A stretch of 64,000 bases of DNA from an uncultured bacterium (GTDB lineage Bacteria; Bacteroidota; Bacteroidia; Bacteroidales; UBA932), in assembly GCA_949300025.1 (NCBI GenBank), contig CASGCS010000011.1, positions 31,977 through 95,976 of the forward strand, in the 5' to 3' direction. Below are positions 55,703-64,000 of this stretch, piece by piece; position 1 is the first letter of the stretch, and each line of letters begins with the position of its first letter. The position numbers were made by a program, and so were the translations under genes. The notes below the pieces were generated by a model, which was not told where the DNA came from, ran no database searches, and was given only the letters and a program-made list of their open reading frames with translations.

Positions 55703-57919
55703 CTAAAAACTGTAGGCCACCTTCGCCACAAAATTAATGGTTGCCTGCGGATAGACGCCCTGCTCCACATAATCCGGCGCACCGTCTGCAAACCTTGCGC
55801 AGTAAATCCAACCGTATGAATAGTACCTGTTGTTGAACAGGTTGTCTACCGAGAAAGAGACTCTTATTTTTGAGTCGTTTTTCAGGGTAAAATCCTTGTA
55901 TGAGTTGAATGAGGCCGTATAGTATCCCGGAACGCGGGCAATCTCGCTCGATGAGTTGTCCATATACTGCTCTCCCACATACTTGCAGCTGAGAGAGAGC
56001 CCTGCCGATTCAACCGGCCTTACGCTTATCATGGCCATGGATATGACTTCCGGTGAAAGAGTCAGTTTCGACTTCTTGTAGAAAACCGCCGTCTGCTCCA
56101 CGGGATTCCAGTCTGTATCGTTGTCGTAAGTGTCTACATAATTGGTAAAGTTCTTCAGTTCGTTTTTTGAAAGGGTAAGATTCGCATCCAACTTCAGCCA
56201 TTTCAGGGGACTCCAGGCAGCGGCTAGTTCAATGCCACGCCTGTAGCTGTCGGGGATATTCTCCTTGATTACATAACCTACGTCTGAAAGCCGTCCGGTT
56301 GCCACAAGCTGGTTCTTATACTCCATAAAGTAGAGATTTGCCATGAGGGTCAGCCTGGGCGCCGAATAGTTGTAGCCTACTTCATAGTCTATAAGCCGCT
56401 CGCTCTTAAGACGGTCTTCTGCATCAGACTTTATAGACTCTTTTATGTCGGAACGGCTCGGCTCCCTGTGGCTGACAGCAACAGAGGCATAGAACCTGCT
56501 TCTGGGGGAGAGATTGAACGAAAGCCCCCCCTTGGGATTGAAGAAACTGTAGTACCTGTTGTTGTCAAGCAGTACGAAATCATCGTCGGGGCCCTTGAGT
56601 TTATACTCTATGTAACGATACTGCATGTCGGCAAAGAGAGTAAGACGGCTTGAAATGCTCCATTCCGCCCTCGCATATACGCTTGCATCCTCTTTCCTGC
56701 CGTTGTTCAGATACCAGCGGTAATCGTCAGGAATATTCTGGTTGTACTTAGACCACAGCATTTTTCCTATATGGTCGCCGTCATAGAAGGAATACGAGGC
56801 ACCTGCCACTGCATTGAAACAGGAAGTACGGTATGTAACCGAGGTCATTGCCGCATAGTAGGAGTTGTCCATCGCCTCGCGTATTATGAAATCGCTCTCG
56901 TCGTATGTCACACCCTCTATAATCTGCGGAGCGAGCCCATACTCCTGGAAGGTGTCTGATGCCTTGTAATTTTCGTAATATCCGTCGCCCTTGGTAAAGT
57001 TAAGGGTAGTGTTCCATGTGAGCCGCGGAGAGAACTGATGGGTATAGATTGCCTGAAGATGGTGCTGTACATAGTTGTCAGTCTCATTATCATAATAGTG
57101 CACGTTTCCCGCTTCATCATAATACTCGCCTGCGGGATTGTATCTTCTGTTGCTGTAATAATCTTCAAGCGAGATTCCCTCCCAGGTTATACCTGTATGC
57201 TGCTCTCCGTATATATAGTTCAGTTTTATACTGTTGTTGGCATTTCTCCACCCTGCCGTGGCAAAAAGCGAATTCAAATCTGCCTTGGCGTTTCTTATAT
57301 AGCCGTCTGTAGTTCCACGTGAATAGCTGACATCGAACGAAAAACCGCTCTTCGAGACACCCGTTCCGGCTGCCACTGAGGTCATGTAGGTAGAATAGGA
57401 ACCGAACGAAAACTCCGCCCTGCCGTATGCATCCATTGCGGCGGGTGTAGTCTGCATGTTTATGCTGGCTCCGAATGAAGCCGGGCCGTTGGCTGTAGTT
57501 CCTACTCCACGCTGCAGCTGTACGGAATTCAAAAAATTCTGGATAGAGGGCATATTTACCCAAAACACTTCCTGACTTTCAGAATCATTCATTGCTATAC
57601 CGTTTACGGTAACATTGATACGGGACGCATCTGTTCCTCTGACAGAAAGTTTGGAATATCCCAGCCCGAGGCCGCCCTCCACTGTCGTGACTACCGACGG
57701 CTGGAGCGAAAGCATCATTGGAAGCGAATGATTTGAAGCTTCCGCCTTTATCTGCTCGCGTGAGACGGTTGTATGGGCCGTAGGCGTATTTCTGCCGGCC
57801 CTGGTTGAAGCGACTACAATACTGTCCAACGACAGATCCTCAGATACTTTTGATTTATCCTGCCCGGTGGCAAGAAGGGTTGAAAAGATAAAAAACCCGC
57901 ACAAAATCAATTTTTTCAT
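55703..57919 (-). CDS. TonB-dependent outer membrane receptor, probably for thiamine
   Basis: A 738-residue receptor: signal peptide about 1-19, plug domain about 35-150 (LSLQPSVVTTVEGGLGLGYSKLSVRG, VTVNGIAMNDSESQ, GVGTTANGPASFGASI) and a 22-strand barrel ending in phenylalanine (KVAYSF). No N-terminal carboxypeptidase-like domain and no SusD partner follow, so this is a small-molecule receptor, not a polysaccharide utilisation receptor. The TPP riboswitch in its leader points to thiamine or a phosphate ester. Confidence 0.92.
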   Translation of the reverse strand: MKKLILCGFFIFSTLLATGQDKSKVSEDLSLDSIVVASTRAGRNTPTAHTTVSREQIKAEASNHSLPMMLSLQPSVVTTVEGGLGLGYSKLSVRGTDASRINVTVNGIAMNDSESQEVFWVNMPSIQNFLNSVQLQRGVGTTANGPASFGASINMQTTPAAMDAYGRAEFSFGSYSTYMTSVAAGTGVSKSGFSFDVSYSRGTTDGYIRNAKADLNSLFATAGWRNANNSIKLNYIYGEQHTGITWEGISLEDYYSNRRYNPAGEYYDEAGNVHYYDNETDNYVQHHLQAIYTHQFSPRLTWNTTLNFTKGDGYYENYKASDTFQEYGLAPQIIEGVTYDESDFIIREAMDNSYYAAMTSVTYRTSCFNAVAGASYSFYDGDHIGKMLWSKYNQNIPDDYRWYLNNGRKEDASVYARAEWSISSRLTLFADMQYRYIEYKLKGPDDDFVLLDNNRYYSFFNPKGGLSFNLSPRSRFYASVAVSHREPSRSDIKESIKSDAEDRLKSERLIDYEVGYNYSAPRLTLMANLYFMEYKNQLVATGRLSDVGYVIKENIPDSYRRGIELAAAWSPLKWLKLDANLTLSKNELKNFTNYVDTYDNDTDWNPVEQTAVFYKKSKLTLSPEVISMAMISVRPVESAGLSLSCKYVGEQYMDNSSSEIARVPGYYTASFNSYKDFTLKNDSKIRVSFSVDNLFNNRYYSYGWIYCARFADGAPDYVEQGVYPQATINFVAKVAYSF

Positions 57920-57959
57920 AAAACATAATTTTTGGCGGGGGGTCTTTAAACGACAGGAA

Positions 57960-58045
57960 AGTTGAACTTCGCTTCCCTACGGCGGTACTGACCGCATCAG
58001 GTTTAAAGGGTATAATCTCAGCCGAAAGGCACCCCCAGCAGTGTT
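57960..58045 (-). ncRNA. TPP riboswitch (THI element)
   Basis: On the minus strand the conserved blocks read GGGGGTGCC, GGCTGAGATTATACCC, ACCTGATGCGGTCAGTACCGCCGTAGGGAA, in the right order. These are the pyrimidine-binding CUGAGA loop and the pyrophosphate-binding arm. It sits ~40 nt upstream of the receptor ATG; no clear terminator stem follows, so control is likely at translation start. Confidence 0.93.
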
Positions 58046-58067
58046 TGTATAATCTGTAAAACGGGCG

Positions 58068-58075
58068 CAAAGATA
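58068..58075 (-). promoter_or_regulatory. -7 box of the TPP-riboswitch operon
   Basis: TATCTTTG on the minus strand, about 25 nt before the riboswitch starts. Confidence 0.55.
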
Positions 58076-58161
58076 GAAAAAAATGGCAGACAATGCATGG
58101 GCTGAACAGATTTTAAAACAAAAAGAGGGGCGCAAAAGAGTAAAAATCTCCCGAAAAAGAA

Positions 58162-58169
58162 TAAATTTG
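58162..58169 (+). promoter_or_regulatory. -7 box of the lactonase-fold lipoprotein gene
   Basis: TAAATTTG lies 31 nt before the ATG at 58201. Confidence 0.45.
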
Positions 58170-58200
58170 ACTGTCATTTAAATTACAGAAACCGCATATC

Positions 58201-59325
58201 ATGAAACCTGTACGGATATTTCTCACCATTGCCGCCTTTGCGGCCATAGCCTGCACTCCTGCAAAAGATAGACTGAAGGGAGGCGAGGAACTCACCATGC
58301 TTGTCGGCACATATACAGACAGCCTCAGCCGGGATTGCCGCCGCGGCATCTACACCTTCAGATTCAACCAGCAAAACGGCAAGGTTACGCCCCTCGACAC
58401 TTTTGCAATGGAAAACCCTTCGTTTTTAACAGTATCCTGCAACGGAAAAAATATATACGCAGTAAGCGAAATGCCCGACAGTACAGCCTCTGTCTACGCC
58501 TTCTCGTTAGATAAAAAGAGCGGAAGGCTGCACCTTCTCAACACAAGAGCCACATCAGGCGAAAATCCCTGCCATGTATATGCAAACGATTCTTTTGTAC
58601 TGGTTTCCAACTACACCGGAGGTTCTCTCTCCGTATTCCCTGTAAATAAAGACGGCAGCCTCGGCCCGATTCAGGCGTGCCATAAGGGCGGGACAGGAGG
58701 TCCTGACACGGTAAGGCAGCCTGTGCCTCACATCCACTGCTCACATTCCGCGCCCGACGGGAAATTTGTTTTTGCCTCAGACTTCAGCGCCGACAGAGTG
58801 CTGCGTTTTCCGGTAACGCCCGACGGAAAGGGATTGCAACCGGCAGACACTTCCTTTGCAATAGAGGCTGATTCCGGACCGAGACACTTCACCTTCAACT
58901 CAGAGGGCGAGCGTCTCTACCTGCTTGGGGAACTTTCGGGCAAAATTTCAGTATTCAGTTATAAGGAGGGGAGACTTTCACTGCTGCAGACCGTATCAAC
59001 AGACAGCGTGGCGGCAAGAGGCAGCGCAGACATACATCTGAGCCCTGACGGGAAGTTCCTCTATGCCAGCAACCGCATAAGGAACGACGGTATCGCGATA
59101 TTTGCCGTAGCGGACAACGGGCTGCTCGCTCCGGCAGGCTACCGGCATACGGCAATCCATCCACGCAACTTCTGCATAACTCCCAACGGCAAATACCTGT
59201 TGGCTGCATGCAGGTACGGCAATGTCATTCAAGTCTTTGAAAGAGACGCAGCAAGCGGGCTTCTGAAAGAGACGGGCCAGTCTGTAAAACTTGACAGGCC
59301 GGTATGCATAAGGTTTGTACGGTAA
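58201..59325 (+). CDS. Lactonase-family (6-phosphogluconolactonase-like) lipoprotein
   Basis: A 374-residue seven-bladed beta-propeller. The N-terminus is a lipoprotein signal with the cysteine at residue 18 (FAAIAC), so the product is in the envelope. Propeller landmarks include GENPCHVYANDSFVLVSNYTGGSLSVFPV, HIHCSHSAPDGKFVFASDF, GPRHFTFNSEGERLYLLGELSGKISVF and RGSADIHLSPDGKFLYASNR. Cytoplasmic relatives (Pgl/YbhE) hydrolyse 6-phosphogluconolactone; an envelope member probably acts on another lactone or has no enzymatic role. Confidence 0.88.
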   Translation: MKPVRIFLTIAAFAAIACTPAKDRLKGGEELTMLVGTYTDSLSRDCRRGIYTFRFNQQNGKVTPLDTFAMENPSFLTVSCNGKNIYAVSEMPDSTASVYAFSLDKKSGRLHLLNTRATSGENPCHVYANDSFVLVSNYTGGSLSVFPVNKDGSLGPIQACHKGGTGGPDTVRQPVPHIHCSHSAPDGKFVFASDFSADRVLRFPVTPDGKGLQPADTSFAIEADSGPRHFTFNSEGERLYLLGELSGKISVFSYKEGRLSLLQTVSTDSVAARGSADIHLSPDGKFLYASNRIRNDGIAIFAVADNGLLAPAGYRHTAIHPRNFCITPNGKYLLAACRYGNVIQVFERDAASGLLKETGQSVKLDRPVCIRFVR

Positions 59326-59337
59326 CAACAAAGGAAC

Positions 59338-60099
59338 CTATTTCCGCACCAGTTCAATCTCGTAGAGTCTCGGCCAGAATTTTCCTGTAAGATAAATGGA
59401 ACCGTCGGCCGGATTGCAGGCTATGCCGTTGAGCACATCGGTGGTGGAAGTGCGCAGCGAACGGGAGAGCAGATTTCTGCAATCGACCACTCCGTTCACC
59501 CTGCCGTTGTCGGGATCAATGATTACTATCTGGTCGCTTCCATAGACGTTGGCCCAGATGCTGCCCTCTATATACTCAAGTTCGTTAAGGAAACGGACGC
59601 TCTTCTCCCCGATTTTCACCTCCAGTTTTTTCCGTACCATGAAGGTCATCGGGTCGAGAAAATAGAGCATTGAACTGCCATCGCTCATAATCAGACTCTC
59701 CCCGTCTGTCGTAAGCCCCCACCCTTCGGTAAAGTTATGAAGTTCGCCGAGGTATTTCCAGCTTGAAGCGTCATATACGAAACATTTATGCTCCTGCCAT
59801 GTCAGAATGTAGAGTCTGCCGTCAAGCACGACAGAACCCTCCACAAAATATTCAGAATCGAAATTCAGCCTGCGCAGAACCCGTCCGTCAGCCAGATTTA
59901 CCTTTCTGAAACTCGACTCTCCGTATTGTCCGCAACTTTCATAAAGGGTATCCTTATAAAAGAACAGGCCCTGTGTATATGCATTTCTGTCATGGATATA
60001 GGAAGCCTTTACCTTTATCCCGTATTGCACCGGCTCCTGCGCACATGAAACGCACGAGAAGGCAATGGAGAGGAACAGCAAAATGACAAAACGGCTCAT
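59338..60099 (-). CDS. Glutaminyl-peptide cyclotransferase (plant/bacterial propeller type)
   Basis: Cyclises N-terminal glutamine to pyroglutamate. The 253-residue protein is a five-bladed propeller with DRNAYTQGLFFYKDTLYESCGQYGESS, TWQEHKCFVYD, TEGWGLTTDG, FLNELEYIEGSIWANVYGSDQI and NGIACNPADGSIYLTGKFWPRLYEI, the conserved blocks of this family. The N-terminal hydrophobic stretch with SCVSC near residues 15-19 suggests export, probably as a lipoprotein. Its ATG overlaps the pyrG stop by 4 nt. Confidence 0.92.
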   Translation of the reverse strand: MSRFVILLFLSIAFSCVSCAQEPVQYGIKVKASYIHDRNAYTQGLFFYKDTLYESCGQYGESSFRKVNLADGRVLRRLNFDSEYFVEGSVVLDGRLYILTWQEHKCFVYDASSWKYLGELHNFTEGWGLTTDGESLIMSDGSSMLYFLDPMTFMVRKKLEVKIGEKSVRFLNELEYIEGSIWANVYGSDQIVIIDPDNGRVNGVVDCRNLLSRSLRTSTTDVLNGIACNPADGSIYLTGKFWPRLYEIELVRK

Positions 60100-61709
60100 C
60101 GTGCAGATTTATACTCTTTTGCAGCCTTGACAAACGCCACGAAAATCGGATGCGGCTCCTCGACTGTGCTCTTGAGTTCGGGATGGAACTGCACGCCTAT
60201 GAAGAACGGATGCGAAGGAAGTTCAACAACTTCCACCAGCCCGGTATCGGGATTCCTGCCGCTGAATTTGAGGCCTGCCTTCTCCAGAACCTCCTTGAAA
60301 TTGTTATTGAACTCATATCTGTGTCTGTGACGCTCCGAAATATGCGTCTTGCCGTAAATATCGTGCGCAAGCGAATTCTTTTCCAGTATGCAGTCGTATG
60401 CTCCAAGCCTCATCGTTCCGCCCTTTATCGTAAGGGTCTTCTGCTCCTCCATCAAATCTATAACCGGATATGGAGTTGTCGGGTTCACCTCCGTTGTCAT
60501 GGCATCTGTCAGCCCTGCCACATTGCGCGAATACTCGATAACGGCCATCTGCATTCCCAGACATATACCGAAGAAGGGAATATTGTTTTCACGGGCATAT
60601 TGCACTGCCTTGATTTTCCCGGCAATGCCCCTCTCGCCGAATCCCGGAGCGACAAGCACTCCATCCATACCGGCGAGCTTCTGCCCGAGGTTGTTTTCGT
60701 CGAGATATTCGCTGTGCACCGTATGTACGTTTACCTTGCATTCATTTACCGCTCCGGCATGTACGAACGACTCCAGTATAGACTTGTATGCATCCTGCAG
60801 TTCCACATACTTTCCTACCAGCGCTATGTCAACCTCGCCCTTCGGATGATACATCTTTTCCAGAAAGGCATTCCATTTCACCAGGTCGGGAGCGGGAGCG
60901 TTTTCCAGACCGAGCTTGTGAAGCACTATTTCATCCAGCTTTTCATGCATCATGTTCAGAGGCACTTCATATATGGATTTGGCATCCATAGACTCTATTA
61001 CCGCATTGGGCTTGACATTGCAGAAGAGGGCTATTTTTTTCCTCACGTCTACCGGAAGCGGATGCTCCGTCCTGCATACTATAATGTCGGGATTTACACC
61101 GTTTTGCTGCAACATCCTCACGGAGTGCTGAGTGGGCTTTGTCTTCAACTCCTTTGCAGCACTCAGGAAAGGAACAAGGGTCAGATGTATCAGAATGCAG
61201 TCTTCATCAGGCAGTTCCCACTGCAGCTGACGCACGGCCTCAATAAACGGAGTGGACTCTATATCGCCCACGGTACCGCCCAGTTCAGTAATGATAATGT
61301 CGTATTTTCCAGATTTTCCCAACAACAGCATCCTCCGTTTTATCTCATCCGTAATATGGGGGATAATCTGCACGGTCTTTCCAAGATATGCACCCTCGCG
61401 CTCCTTGTCTATGACAGTCTTGTAGATTTTTCCCGTTGTCACGTTGTTTGCCTTTGACGTATGCACGTTAAGGAAACGCTCGTAATGCCCCAAGTCCAGA
61501 TCTGTCTCGGCGCCGTCTTCCGTGACATAGCATTCGCCGTGTTCGTATGGATTGAGCGTTCCGGGGTCTATGTTTATGTAAGGGTCGAATTTCTGAATTG
61601 TCACTCTGAATTTCCTTGCCTGAAGCAATTTTGCCAATGAAGCGGCAATAATTCCTTTACCGAGGGATGAGGTAACTCCTCCCGAAACAAAAATATACTT
61701 GGTTGCCAT
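60096..61709 (-). CDS. pyrG: CTP synthase
   Basis: Aminates UTP to CTP with glutamine. The 537-residue reading from the ATG at 61707-61709 starts MATKYIFVSGGVTSSLGKG with the synthetase P-loop; the frame is open for 11 more codons but the family begins here. The glutaminase domain shows GICLGMQMAVIEY with the nucleophilic cysteine and the late HPFFIGVQFHPELKS histidine-glutamate pair. Normal length. Confidence 0.97.
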   Translation of the reverse strand: MATKYIFVSGGVTSSLGKGIIAASLAKLLQARKFRVTIQKFDPYINIDPGTLNPYEHGECYVTEDGAETDLDLGHYERFLNVHTSKANNVTTGKIYKTVIDKEREGAYLGKTVQIIPHITDEIKRRMLLLGKSGKYDIIITELGGTVGDIESTPFIEAVRQLQWELPDEDCILIHLTLVPFLSAAKELKTKPTQHSVRMLQQNGVNPDIIVCRTEHPLPVDVRKKIALFCNVKPNAVIESMDAKSIYEVPLNMMHEKLDEIVLHKLGLENAPAPDLVKWNAFLEKMYHPKGEVDIALVGKYVELQDAYKSILESFVHAGAVNECKVNVHTVHSEYLDENNLGQKLAGMDGVLVAPGFGERGIAGKIKAVQYARENNIPFFGICLGMQMAVIEYSRNVAGLTDAMTTEVNPTTPYPVIDLMEEQKTLTIKGGTMRLGAYDCILEKNSLAHDIYGKTHISERHRHRYEFNNNFKEVLEKAGLKFSGRNPDTGLVEVVELPSHPFFIGVQFHPELKSTVEEPHPIFVAFVKAAKEYKSAR

Positions 61710-61739
61710 AATGTTATTGGGATTCTGTTTATCGGGGTA

Positions 61740-61747
61740 CAAATATA
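61740..61747 (-). promoter_or_regulatory. -7 box of pyrG
   Basis: TATATTTG on the minus strand, 30 nt before the pyrG ATG. Confidence 0.5.
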
Positions 61748-61986
61748 GTAAATATCGCTGGAATAATCGAACAAAATCAGCAGATTAACGCAATAGGAAT
61801 TGAGATTTAAGCAGTTAGGAGAAAATTACGGAAATAGGGCTGAGGGCTGAAAAGCGTTCCAAAGCGGATTAGAGAAATAGAACGGTTTCATATTCGTTAC
61901 CCGTCAGAAATGCAGATTTAACACTTTTCGTCCCGTTTACGCCGTTCTGCATAGGTTTGCTTGTCAAGGTTTAACTCGTTGATTTA
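61748..61986. other. Intergenic stretch between pyrG and the recombinase; probable element end
   Basis: No reading frame or RNA recognised. It probably contains the left boundary of the mobile element, since pyrG is chromosomal and the next gene is a phage-type recombinase, but I see no tRNA target and no duplicated attachment core. A spaced inverted pair (CGTTC 61855-61859, GAACG 61880-61884) could be a recombinase arm site or chance. Confidence 0.4.
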
Positions 61987-61994
61987 TAGTTTTG
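61987..61994 (+). promoter_or_regulatory. -7 box of the recombinase gene
   Basis: TAGTTTTG lies 19 nt before the ATG; AAGGACGAG between them is a plausible ribosome-binding site. Confidence 0.5.
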
Positions 61995-62013
61995 CAACCA
62001 AAAAAGGACGAGT

Positions 62014-63108
62014 ATGACAAGGAGCACATTTCGCGTGCTGTTCTATACGAACGGCAGCAAGGAGAAGAACGGAATTGTCCCCATCATGGGACGGGTTACA
62101 ATCAACGGGACGGTAGCGCAGTTCAGTTGCAAGCGGAGCATCACAAAGGAGCTTTGGGATGCAAAGGGCAACCGTGCCAAAGGCAAGAGCGTGGAAGCGA
62201 GGGAGACGAACCTTGCGCTTGACAACATCAAGGCGCAAATCATCAAGCACTACCAGCGCATATCCGACCGTGAGGCGTATGTCACGGCGGAAATGGTACG
62301 CAATGCTTATCAGGGCATTGGCTGCGAGTATGAAACGATACTCGGCGCATTCGACAAGGAGAACGCCAAGTTCCTGAAACGTGTCGGCAAAGACCGCTGC
62401 ATGGGGTCTTACCGTGTGATGGTACGTTCACGGAACTATGTGGCGGCGTTCATCAAGTCGTTCTACAAGCGCAACGACATGTCCATGTTGGAACTCACTC
62501 CCGACTTCATCAAGGAGTTCTCTGTATTTCTCACAACGGAGCAAGGATTGAAGAACGCTTCCGTGTGGCTGGCTTGCATGTGGGTCAAGACGGTCGTTTC
62601 ACGGGCGCATTACAACGGGCTGATACCGAGAAACCCGTTTGCACAATTCCGTATCACGCCCAACGTGAAGGAAAGGGAATATCTTACGGAGGGAGAAATC
62701 CGGCAGCTTATCGAACATGAGTTTTCCGATGCCACGCTTGCTTTCACCCGTGACCTGTTCGTCTTTGCTTGCTTCACCGCACTCAGCTTCGCAGACATCA
62801 GGGAACTGACCACGGACGAGATTATGGACGTGAACGGCGAGAAATGGATTATTTCCAAACGGCACAAGACGGGCGTACCGTTCCAAGTGAAGCTGCTGGA
62901 CATTCCGTTGCAGATAATCGAAAAGTACAGGCCGTTCCAAAAGGACAATTCGGTTTTCGGCGAAATCAACTATTGGAACGTCTGCAAGAAGCTGAAAAAA
63001 GTCATCAGCGAATGTGGCATAAACAAGCAAATCAGCTTCCATTGTAGAAGACATATCAATTCTTCTTACCCATTGAAAACAAGGAACTCACAAAGATTGT
63101 CAGCTTAA
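62014..63108 (+). pseudogene. Tyrosine recombinase (integrase), C-terminally truncated
   Basis: The N-terminal ~345 residues match the Bacteroides mobile-element integrase family (FRVLFYTNGSKEKNG..., arm-binding and core-binding domains, then LFVFACFTALSFADIRELT, WIISKRHKTGVPFQVKL). The family continues after the HCARH motif with a GH...Y helix carrying the nucleophile. Here the reading runs HCRRH and then departs into 17 unrelated residues to a stop. The last conserved histidine and the catalytic tyrosine are absent (364 residues instead of ~400), so it should be inactive. The break is near 63045-63055. Confidence 0.85.
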
Positions 63109-63187
63109 CAGGTAACGATTTGGAAACCAGCGAGCTTCTCTATTCTGCAATGTTCTGCATCAATCAAAAGAACGCTTTTCTCATTTG

Positions 63188-63219
63188 CAAAAGTAGTGTT
63201 TTTCTCTTTCATTGCCAAA
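63188..63219 (-). promoter_or_regulatory. Orphan leftward promoter behind the broken recombinase
   Basis: On the minus strand TTTG (63216-63219), exactly 20 nt, then TACTTTTG (63188-63195): a full Bacteroidota consensus. Only a 6-codon frame follows before stops, and the transcript would run antisense into the recombinase gene. The gene it once served seems to have been lost. Confidence 0.55.
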
Positions 63220-63367
63220 GTTATTCCTCTGAAAAATAGAGTAAATCAAACATCTTATCATTATTGTACATTTGTTGCACATCTTGCTGATGAAAATCGG
63301 TAGTACTGTCTTGCTTTTAATTCCATACCGTTTCCACATCATATTTGAGACTGCCCGTTTGCGAATA

Positions 63368-63465
63368 GCCTGTCGGCAGGTTCGCCTGTCTGTGTGCCGA
63401 CAGGCACGCCGGCAGACCGGTCGGCAGGCAAGCTGGACGGCAGGTCGGTTGGAGCGCGGGCAGGC
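63368..63465. repeat. GC-rich repeat block with inverted repeat
   Basis: GCCTGTCGGCA (63368-63378) and TGCCGACAGGC (63395-63405) are a perfect 11-bp inverted pair with a 16-nt spacer. TCGGCAGG recurs at 63373 and 63421, and ACGGCAGG at 63437. This is not a CRISPR: units are short, irregular and without equal spacers. Confidence 0.6.
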
Positions 63466-63921
63466 TTGCAGGCCAGCGTGCGTATGCCTATATGCTTTTG
63501 TTTATTGCACCATTCTTTTGTTGCTTCATTACTACGTTGATAGACGGATGTATTGTACCACCGATTTATATCATCCAAACTCCACCTCTCTAAAGCCACA
63601 ATCCATTGCTGATACCTTTATTTGAAGTTTCGCTGTTGTAAACCTGCACAACAGCACGACAGCAAACCAGCATATCATTGAAACCATGTTGCTTCCTATC
63701 TGCATTGAATTACTTTTTTGGTTGTCGGGTTCTGTTCTTCATTGTTTTAGCAAACTATTGGTTCGCTGAGCTTGTAAACAAGCGAGGCTGTATTTGCCCA
63801 AAATAGCATTTCCTTATTGGTCTAATGTCTGTTTTGGCTGTGATTGGCACATATCGACATCGAATTGACACTATTGTCTGTTTTTCAGAAGGATGAAAAT
63901 CCGGCTTTGTTCCCTGTAATC

Positions 63922-63999
63922 TCAATAAGGTGCAGGCTTACACACCGCCCTATTCCCTTTCTTCTTTTGGGCAGCTTGGGCATCGGGAAACGATGCTTT
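63922..63999 (-). CDS. Possible C-terminus of a gene entering from the right edge
   Basis: An open frame of 25 residues (KASFPDAQAAQKKKGNRAVC..., stop at 63922-63924) runs in from beyond the window. The lysine-rich, hydrophilic end would suit a protein tail, perhaps of a mobilisation gene, but nothing identifies it and chance is possible. Confidence 0.3.
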   Translation of the reverse strand, partial: KASFPDAQAAQKKKGNRAVCKPAPY

Positions 64000-64000
64000 G

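Larger units (their letters stand above)
63109..64000. other. 892 nt without a convincing gene; degraded mobile-element DNA
   Basis: Short open frames on both strands lack start signals or recognisable domains. It contains a leftward consensus promoter with nothing to drive, a GC-rich block of CGGCAGG-type repeats around 63368-63465, a plus-strand box TACATTTG at 63267-63274, and a partial frame entering from the right edge. Composition swings from AT-rich to GC-rich within 100 nt, unlike the rest of the window. Confidence 0.6.

Noticed and set aside
60150..61457. Open frame of 435 residues on the plus strand across pyrG
   Set aside because: It is antisense to CTP synthase, whose full set of motifs and normal length leave no doubt; the antisense protein has no domain features.
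61748..62013. Attachment site duplication at the element's left end
   Set aside because: No second copy of any candidate core could be found within the window, so the boundary is not claimed.
63368..63465. CRISPR array
   Set aside because: Repeat units are 7-8 bp and unevenly spaced, and there are no cas genes.
63272..63625. 117-residue frame on the plus strand and an 86-residue frame on the minus strand (63339-63599)
   Set aside because: Both run through the GC-rich repeat block, have no ribosome-binding site and show repeat-derived arginine/glutamine or proline/alanine runs; neither is recognisable.

Overview
This window looks like chromosomal DNA from a Bacteroidota bacterium, most likely order Bacteroidales and probably gut or anaerobic. 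The clearest sign is the promoter grammar: a TAnnTTTG -7 box, sometimes with TTTG 18-20 nt upstream, precedes gene after gene on both strands. Other pointers are a TonB-dependent receptor under a TPP riboswitch, a methylmalonyl-CoA decarboxylase operon, a bacterial V-type ATPase operon with a DUF2764 gene, and a small SRP RNA. I cannot name a species.

Layout. 1-4.4 kb: recF (cut by the window edge) divergent from a TPR membrane protein and a YebC-family regulator, then a convergent LtaS-like membrane sulfatase. 4.4-9.1 kb: methylmalonyl-CoA epimerase and the Na+-pumping methylmalonyl-CoA decarboxylase (mmdA, a lamin-tail/OadG fusion, biotin carrier, mmdB). 9.2-16.5 kb: V-type ATPase operon (E, DUF2764, A, B, D, I, K); subunit K carries the residues of a Na+ site. 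16.6-20.4 kb: phosphohexomutase, NamZ-type muramidase, BI-1 protein, L31B. 20.4-28.2 kb: small heat shock gene behind a sigma-54-like promoter, then DUF2400, M14 peptidase, TldD/TldE, NhaC and SlyD.

28.2-46.9 kb is mostly housekeeping: FAD dehydrogenase, TsaD, TamB, MtaB, FolB, RsmI-like, MBL hydrolase, MnmA, SRP RNA, cytidine deaminase, glucosaminidase/LysM, MltG, S41 protease, RNase Z, ribosomal protein S1. 47.0-49.5 kb holds the least understood locus: a two-gene operon with a CASTOR/POLLUX-like channel fused to an RyR domain, overlapped by a free-standing RyR-domain protein. 49.5-55.0 kb: CorA, MntP, then a sugar/MurNAc salvage cluster (SSS symporter, recR, murQ, BadF-type kinase). 55.1-58.1 kb: TPP-riboswitch-controlled thiamine uptake (PnuT-like and TonB receptor). 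58.2-61.7 kb: lactonase-fold lipoprotein, glutaminyl cyclase, CTP synthase. From about 61.8 kb to the edge lies a degraded mobile element with a C-terminally truncated tyrosine recombinase and about 0.9 kb of sequence without a convincing gene.

How it fits together. Na+ recurs: the decarboxylase would export Na+ during propionate formation, the neighbouring V-ATPase appears Na+-specific, and NhaC and the SSS symporter would use or adjust that gradient. A second theme is peptidoglycan turnover and salvage (NamZ, phosphohexomutase, glucosaminidase, MltG, MurQ, kinase). All functions are read from sequence and remembered family features; no searches were run.
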